From: Ophthalmolycus amberensis
Taxonomy: Eukaryota > Chordata > Actinopteri > Perciformes > Zoarcidae
Reading direction: 5' to 3'
DNA length: 64,000 bases
Assembly: GCA_024529925.1 (NCBI GenBank)
Contig: JAFEUB010001428.1
Location: forward strand, 102,001 to 166,000
The translations under genes and the position numbers were made by a program. The notes under the pieces are model-generated. The model worked only from the letters and a program-made list of their open reading frames with translations. It made no database searches and was not told the origin of the DNA. Positions 58,430 to 64,000 of this stretch are shown here, one piece after another (position 1 is the stretch's first letter; every line of letters begins with the position of its first letter).

Positions 58430-61400
58430 CTGTTCACAATTTATTAAATCCACAGAACAAATTCAGACACTTGTCCTTTTGTGCAACTGCTCTCTATCCT
58501 GCCGGGCTTTCTTTCCACCCTGCAGGTTAAAGTCATGCGACTGATGTTGTCTTTAAGAGATATTTACTCCATCAGAGCTTTGTTTTATTTCCCCACTGAC
58601 GTCGATGCCATTGAGCAAAATGACGGTTGTGGGACGAGAGCTGCTGCTCGTCTGAACCAAAGACATCAAATACTGTTTCAATTAAGCTGCGGGTGTGACC
58701 ACAAAATGTGGAGCTGCAAGCGATGAGATGACCATCTGGGCATGCGTCAATCAAATGTACCATTATTAATAATGGTCGCCAGTTAATATTCACTCATTAT
58801 GTGAAGTGATTCTATTGAGATAAGTATGTTTTAATGAAACCTTGTTTTATGTTCCAGAAACATTTAGCCTCTTTGCTGCTCTGTTGATAGATGAATGAGC
58901 ATTCTTCCATTGTGCAGCATGAATTAGCTTCAACCTCCTGCTTATTTCTCCTGATTAATGACTTGGCTGGTAATAGTTGGTCTCCAAGTGGTAATGGGAG
59001 CTTAGGACCATCGTCATAGTGCTGACTAGAGTTCGGCCTGTGAGAGTGTGAGAATATTTGATTCAGTTTCATATCAAAGCGACTGCACTCATGCTAAAAC
59101 AAAAATCCAGATTCCTGCAGTTATTCCACCCAAGAAAATGTGAGATTTCAGTGAAATAGCGGGATGTTAGTTCGTGCTACGCATCATGAAAAACTCTTTT
59201 TTTTGCTGGAAGCAGACGTATTGATTTGAACCCTCTATCCCAGTGTTTCCCAAACGTATTCTTCTGGGGAATCACTTTATTAAAATGACAAACCATCGCA
59301 ACTCAATTCTTAACAGGCCCAGTTTAACCACCTTATTGAAGGTCAGTCCGACTGAAGCGAGCCTGGGTAGAAGTTATCGCTAACTTCGACTTATCCGTCG
59401 ACAAATACACTGCAGGCACACTGCAGACTGTCCTGTTCAAAGCTATAACGTCACTGCTGACTTCACACATCACATACACTCCCTCTCTCACTGCTTGGAA
59501 CTAATTGAGAAGCCGACATGACAGCTGATAATAACAGTAATTAGAAAAGAAGAAAGTATTTATTTCCACTCACATGAAGTTCACAGGTCACCATTACGTC
59601 CTCAGTGCAGCACCCCGGTTGACGATGTCCGCTCTGGAGAATGATGTCAAATTGATGGTGGACCGCAGCCCAACAGTTCAGGGTCAGACATTAACTTTGG
59701 TCAAGCCAAGCATGAAAGTCTTAACTCACAGTTCCCCCTTGCATCGCTCCATCTATAACTACTGCTCCCTGCAGAAGGTGAATCGCGATGGCTTACATGA
59801 TGGAAATAAGTCAATTTAGCCCCTCGAAATAGGCTTTAATTGATTTAGAAAGGGTAGCACATGCATGTCGCCGTTCAGAGAGACGGACATGGCTGAGAGT
59901 AGTGAGGACGTGTGGGATCGAACACGGATAAAGGCCTTTGGGGTGATTCACTTCCAGAGTAGTTTCTCCTGGTGAGACTTCATTGAATTGTGCAGAATGA
60001 CTCAGTGTTTCCTGGTATTGCAGCAGGTTGATACTCAATAATCTCACTCGTTTTTAAACCTAAATGTCATTTTTCTTTCGTGTCTCATTTGACACACTCA
60101 ACTTCCAGTTGTAGCGAGATGCTGGGGTCAAGACAAACCGATGACTCGTATTGTGGTTTCTCAGCTGTGCGTGGATGTCATATTCAAGCCGAATCAACAC
60201 TGAATGCAGTGGTTTCAGCCCCGATGCTCTCACTTTACAGCTCGCTCATCCTACAAAGGGAGCAGAAGATGAGAGGGCAGAGCTTAAGAGCAACTAAGTC
60301 AATAATTAATTGAGCGAAAAGACTGAGATATCCAAATTCTGTAATTAATTTGGTGCCTCATTATCGTGAATGTGCCAATGAAGATCAAGGTGCTGATGCT
60401 CTGCAGGCTCTGTTTGCTACTCAGTGTCACTCAGCCACAGGGGAGTTGGTGTAATTGTTCACAGTATTTATACAGAAACAGAGTTGGAACACACATTGCA
60501 TTGAGAGCAACCACGAGCACAACTGGTGGCAACGAGATTTCAAAATGATCTAAATCACTAGAAAGTGCGAAACAATTAGTGAGCAGCTGTTGATGGTCGA
60601 AGCACTGAGACAATGACTTAGCATCCTGGAAGTCCAGTTTGAGCAACTTATTTATGCGTTTGACGGCTTATGAGACACAAAAACACTGCACGGCAACTTT
60701 AGTGGCGTTGATCACAAGGTAAACGGTGGAAAAATACGTAGTTACGTCACAGAGCAACCACACTAAATGCCATTGCAGCAGGTCAATGGCTTCTGAACTG
60801 CCACAAATATAAATCTTTAAAATGTTCGTGTTATTAAATTATATGAGTTTAAACTGCATGTGAAAAACAACAGGGATTAATCGTAAATTGTGGTATAGCA
60901 TGGCGTCATCTCCTGGAAAGTCCGTTGAGTTTGTGTGGTTCAATGTCACGATGTTTTACACATTTATTTATTATAGCTTGAAAACTAAAAACTGAAATGA
61001 GTTTGCGTTCATTTATTGAACTGGGCACTACTGTTTCAGTCCATGATGCTGTTTGTCGCTGCTAACCCTGCTCTGAAGTAGATGCATGACATAGTGGGTT
61101 GGTCCTGTGACTGTGTGAACAGACTGCATACAAAGTCAGTAGAAAGATGCGCTGAGAATCAAATGTAACCGGAGCGGCATGAATGGATGCAAAGACGTGT
61201 CCACACAAGTTGAAAAGGCTTCAACTGGAGTATAAACACATCTCCTCGGGAGGACGGTGGGCTCGGCCCCCTCCTGGAGAGGGCTTCAGTGTCGTATAAG
61301 TCCACCCTCTTCACTTCCTCTCCCGTCACATCAACCAGGAGAGCCAGTTCCTCTGGTAGTCCACCACAAGCTCATTGCTTTCGCTGGTATTGAGCTGCAG

Positions 61401-62155
61401 GTGATTGTCGCTCCATCAGTCCTCCAAGTGGAGAACAGCAGGTTTCTAACTGGAAACTATTCGCTGGAATCGTACACGTCAAGAGAGACATTTTCGTTGC
61501 CATTCTGTTGCTAGGGCGTTGGGGCAAGTTTACTTCCTGTCAGCTGCTGCATGAACAAACATCACAACAGGAAATACAAAGGTTTGTGTTGTCAAGTTTG
61601 AAAATACGTCTTAAAATACACTTAATATCTTAATTGAATCCCTTCGAGGTCTTCACTAGATATATTATACGAGTCTGGGCAGACACGGATGAAAACTGCA
61701 ACTTGACCGGCTGGCGGAGGCATCAGGCCGTGTGGCCGTCACTCTAACATTCATATCACATCCACGTGTTATACATTTAGTTTGCCTGACAAAACATCTG
61801 AGCTGCTTCGGCTCTCACAATGTAAGAGAACGATGAGTTTGTTCATTCTTTATTCTCTTTGTACTTTCATCACAGTGCTGAGGCCTACTAACTCTCTATA
61901 AGCTTCATGTTCAGGGTGTGCGTTCGTCACGTCTGTAGTTATGGTTCTGCAAAGCCAGAGAAGTGTTTTTTCTGTGCATTGACTGCATGTATCTCAACGT
62001 TAGAAGTACCAAGAACAGTGAAAGTCTTTCACACAGCTATGTCGTACTACACAGTATGACTTGTGTATGCAAATAGACAAGATAGAAGAAGGCTGAATTC
62101 ATGAGATATATATTCATTGGACATAATAAGGTATCATCACTGCCCGTGGATGAAT
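58430..62155. other. Mostly unassigned
   Basis: 59240-59300 begins CCCAGTGTTTCCCAAACGTA, resembling the left end of a common hAT-type fish element, but no matching right end was found. Segment 58850-59050 is AT-rich and non-repetitive. No gene was recognised. Confidence 0.35.
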
Positions 62156-62349
62156 TACTGAACGGGCCTACCGGCCACAGGCCCAGGGGCCCAAAGTGTC
62201 AGGGGCCTGGACTACAAAATGTAATTTAAAGAGAAACTTACCAACAAGGAACAGCCTCAAAACAGCTTCACAGAGAAACAAAGACACTCACACGGATAAT
62301 AAATAGAGACACAGAAAGACTACAAAGAGACAAAAAAATACATCGAGAT
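62156..62349 (+). repeat. Degenerate CAAA/GAGAC repeat, left part
   Basis: Begins with CGGGCCTACCGGCCACAGG and CCCAGGGGCCCAAAGTG, then passes into CAAAGAC, ACAAAGAGAC and ACTACAAAG words like those at 180-371. It is interrupted at 62350 by the hAT-type element and resumes at 62818. Confidence 0.55.
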
Positions 62350-62817
62350 TAGGGGTGTAACGGTTCACAAAACTCACAGTTGGGTTGGGTACGATACAGT
62401 GGAGCCACGGTTCGGTACGTTTCGGTACAGTAGAAAACTATAAATGCCAGAGAAATGTACTTGATTTTAAAATATATTTATTCATTACAACTAACATCAT
62501 GACGTTATTCTTTGACTTTGAACAATGATGGAACTATACCTGAGTGACCCATCTTCTGGGGTGTCTTCTTAGCAACACATAAGCATAAAAAACAAAAACT
62601 GCTCCTTAATGTTATGTAGTATTGTTACTTACATCTTGCAAAAGAGATTTTTAATCTCAATGGGACTACCTGGTTAAATAAAGTTTTTTTTTAAATTATT
62701 ATTTCTTTTTTTTCTTTCTTTTTTTTAAATTCAAACGTATTCGGTGCGTCATGCGTACCGAACCGTGAGCCTCGTACCGAACGGTTCAATACGAATACGC
62801 GTATCGTTACACCCCTA
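62350..62817. mobile_element. hAT-type non-autonomous DNA transposon
   Basis: Left end TAGGGGTGTAACGGTTC (62350-62366) and right end GTATCGTTACACCCCTA (62801-62817) are inverted repeats. Subterminal GTTCGGTACG / CGTACCGAAC words are also inverted. The 8 bases before (ATCGAGAT, 62342-62349) and after (ATAGAGAT, 62818-62825) match at 7 of 8 positions. This is the 8-bp target duplication expected of the hAT superfamily. The interior is non-coding, and it holds a LINE-type tail at about 62610-62697. Confidence 0.8.
62610..62697 (+). mobile_element. Retroelement tail nested in the hAT-type element
   Basis: CTTGCAAAAGAGATTTTTAA, TCTCAATGGGACTACCTGG and TTAAATAAAG followed by T-rich DNA is a familiar fish retroelement 3' terminus. 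Its position inside the inverted repeats suggests it inserted into, or was captured by, the DNA element. Confidence 0.5.
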
Positions 62818-62935
62818 ATAGAGATCCAAAACATCTGCAAAGAGAAACAAAGAGACTCACACCAACTATATGGAAATGGACAAAAAAATTATAAAGTGAC
62901 ACGAAACAACTACAGAGACACAAAGCAACAATAAA
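62818..62935 (+). repeat. Degenerate CAAA/GAGAC repeat, right part
   Basis: Continuation of the interrupted repeat: CTGCAAAGAGAAACAAAGAG, AAAGTGACACGAAACAAC and TACAGAGACACAAAGCAAC. Confidence 0.55.
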
Positions 62936-63826
62936 ATGAGGCTAAACAACGCAGGCCTGCATGTCTGTGCCTCGTCTCATATACGACACGTCACATTTTA
63001 AGTAAATACAAGATTTGAACTTTTGCAAACTTCAGTGCGTGAAGCTTGTGTTTAAATGGACTTGCTCCTCAGCCTTTATGCAAATGAGTCAAGAGATTAC
63101 AAAGCTGCAGCAGATCCACCAGGAAGTGGCAACTGCAAAGCTCCGCTCTGCAAAATCATCTTTTGCTCAAACAGCTTTTTCTATGAAAGAAAAGCCGCAA
63201 CCCGATCACTTGAACTTGACTTTACCCTCGCGCCACCAAATCCTCAGTGTTCTGATCTCCTAGTTTACAATAAAAGCATGAATGATGTGAATCTACGAAT
63301 CCTACAAACAAACATCAGCCATCCACCTTCTCACTGTAGCTTCTCATGCCAACACAGAAAATAACCAGCATGTTCCATTTCAGATTCCACAGAGTAACAC
63401 ACTGGCACCGTGAAGCTCCTCTCGGAGAGCTTTCCTCATGAAACGGCAGCACAGCACCAAGACAGTCTCTTGTCATTGCGCTTTGGTTCTGCTGCCGCTT
63501 GTTTTTCATGCCTCACCACATCGCCTCACAGCCATGAAATTATCCAAAGAACTCCTCGCTGCAGGAGGCCCGTCTGCATGGAAAGATGCTCCTCTGTCAT
63601 TGTTCCAGTTACTCGGCTACGTAAGTGCAGAACAATTACGGGCCAATTTACAATCCTACACCTCGCTCTGAAGAAAAGGGAAAAGAACGTTGTAGCTCAC
63701 TCACTCTGAAGTTCAGCAGTCCGCCTGCAGCTTCATTAAAAAGAAAGTACCAGCCTGTCACCGCTGACAGGCGTTTGTGTGTGAGCCTCCAGTCTCCTGG
63801 ACCTCAGACGCAGCAGCCTGGAAGCC
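62936..63826. other. Nothing recognised
   Basis: Several overlapping short open frames (63410-63709 and others) lack domain or splice support. Confidence 0.4.
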
Positions 63827-63934
63827 ACACAACACTCCGCTGGCTTCCACAACACTCCGCTGGCTTCCACAACACTCCGCTGGCTTCCACAACACTCCGC
63901 TGGCTTCCACAACACTCCGCTGGCTTCCACAACA
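63827..63934. repeat. 20-bp minisatellite (TGGCTTCCACAACACTCCGC)
   Basis: Five virtually identical 20-bp units plus a partial, ending shortly before the window edge. A 20-bp period shifts frame each unit, so the peptide repeat seen on either strand is a by-product. Confidence 0.95.
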
Positions 63935-64000
63935 CCACTCCTAAGTGGTTTCTGACTTTGCTAATTAGTTTTTCTTAGCTTCTAGCTGATCTGAGGTCTG

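Noticed and set aside
59811..60047. Minus-strand 78-codon frame as a partner exon to 58336-58429
   Set aside because: No convincing acceptor/donor pair and no recognised protein pattern, so it was left out.
54875..64000. Third doc2b coding exon
   Set aside because: No segment encoding the expected GLKPMD or ADPYVK motif could be found by eye in this span.

Overview
This window looks like ordinary nuclear DNA of a ray-finned (teleost) fish. It is gene-poor, with split exons bounded by GT/AG, and rich in microsatellites and minisatellites. It also carries non-LTR retrotransposon fossils of types common in fish (L2-like and RTE-like) and several short inverted-repeat DNA elements. There is no sign of bacterial, organellar or viral gene organisation.

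The one gene I can name is a Doc2-family gene on the + strand, closest to DOC2B, encoding a calcium-sensing protein of synaptic and secretory exocytosis. Coding exon 1 (7507-7840) encodes the N-terminal Munc13-interacting segment and an acidic linker. Coding exon 2 (54795-54874) encodes the first strands of the C2A domain. The splice phases match, with one base left over from exon 1 and two supplied by exon 2. Intron 1 is therefore about 46.95 kb and fills most of the window. The remaining exons (rest of C2A, all of C2B) are not visible before base 64000 and should lie further right.

Layout: 1-7040 is upstream intergenic DNA with simple repeats and an L2-like LINE fossil (3340-3780). 7041-7506 is the GC-rich promoter or 5' UTR region with short upstream ORFs. 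7841-54794 is intron 1. It holds long simple repeats (TCC, CA, GATG-type), a 56-bp hairpin-rich satellite, an RTE-like LINE on the minus strand, several families of short interspersed elements, a TIR-bounded element of about 0.66 kb, and a perfect-looking RE1/NRSE element at 38784-38804. 54875-64000 is intron 2 or downstream sequence. It contains an L2-like LINE 3' end, a possible minus-strand exon of an unknown gene (58336-58429), and a hAT-type element with an 8-bp target duplication (62350-62817) inserted into an older degenerate repeat.

The most informative non-coding observation is the RE1 site in the intron of a neuronal exocytosis gene, which would be expected to recruit REST and silence the gene outside neurons. 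Second is a short interspersed family whose copies carry CTCF-like core motifs. Third are two exon-like segments, at 33538-33595 (+) and 58336-58429 (-), whose genes I cannot name. I see no convincing wholly new biological system. Most long reading frames here are by-products of simple repeats.
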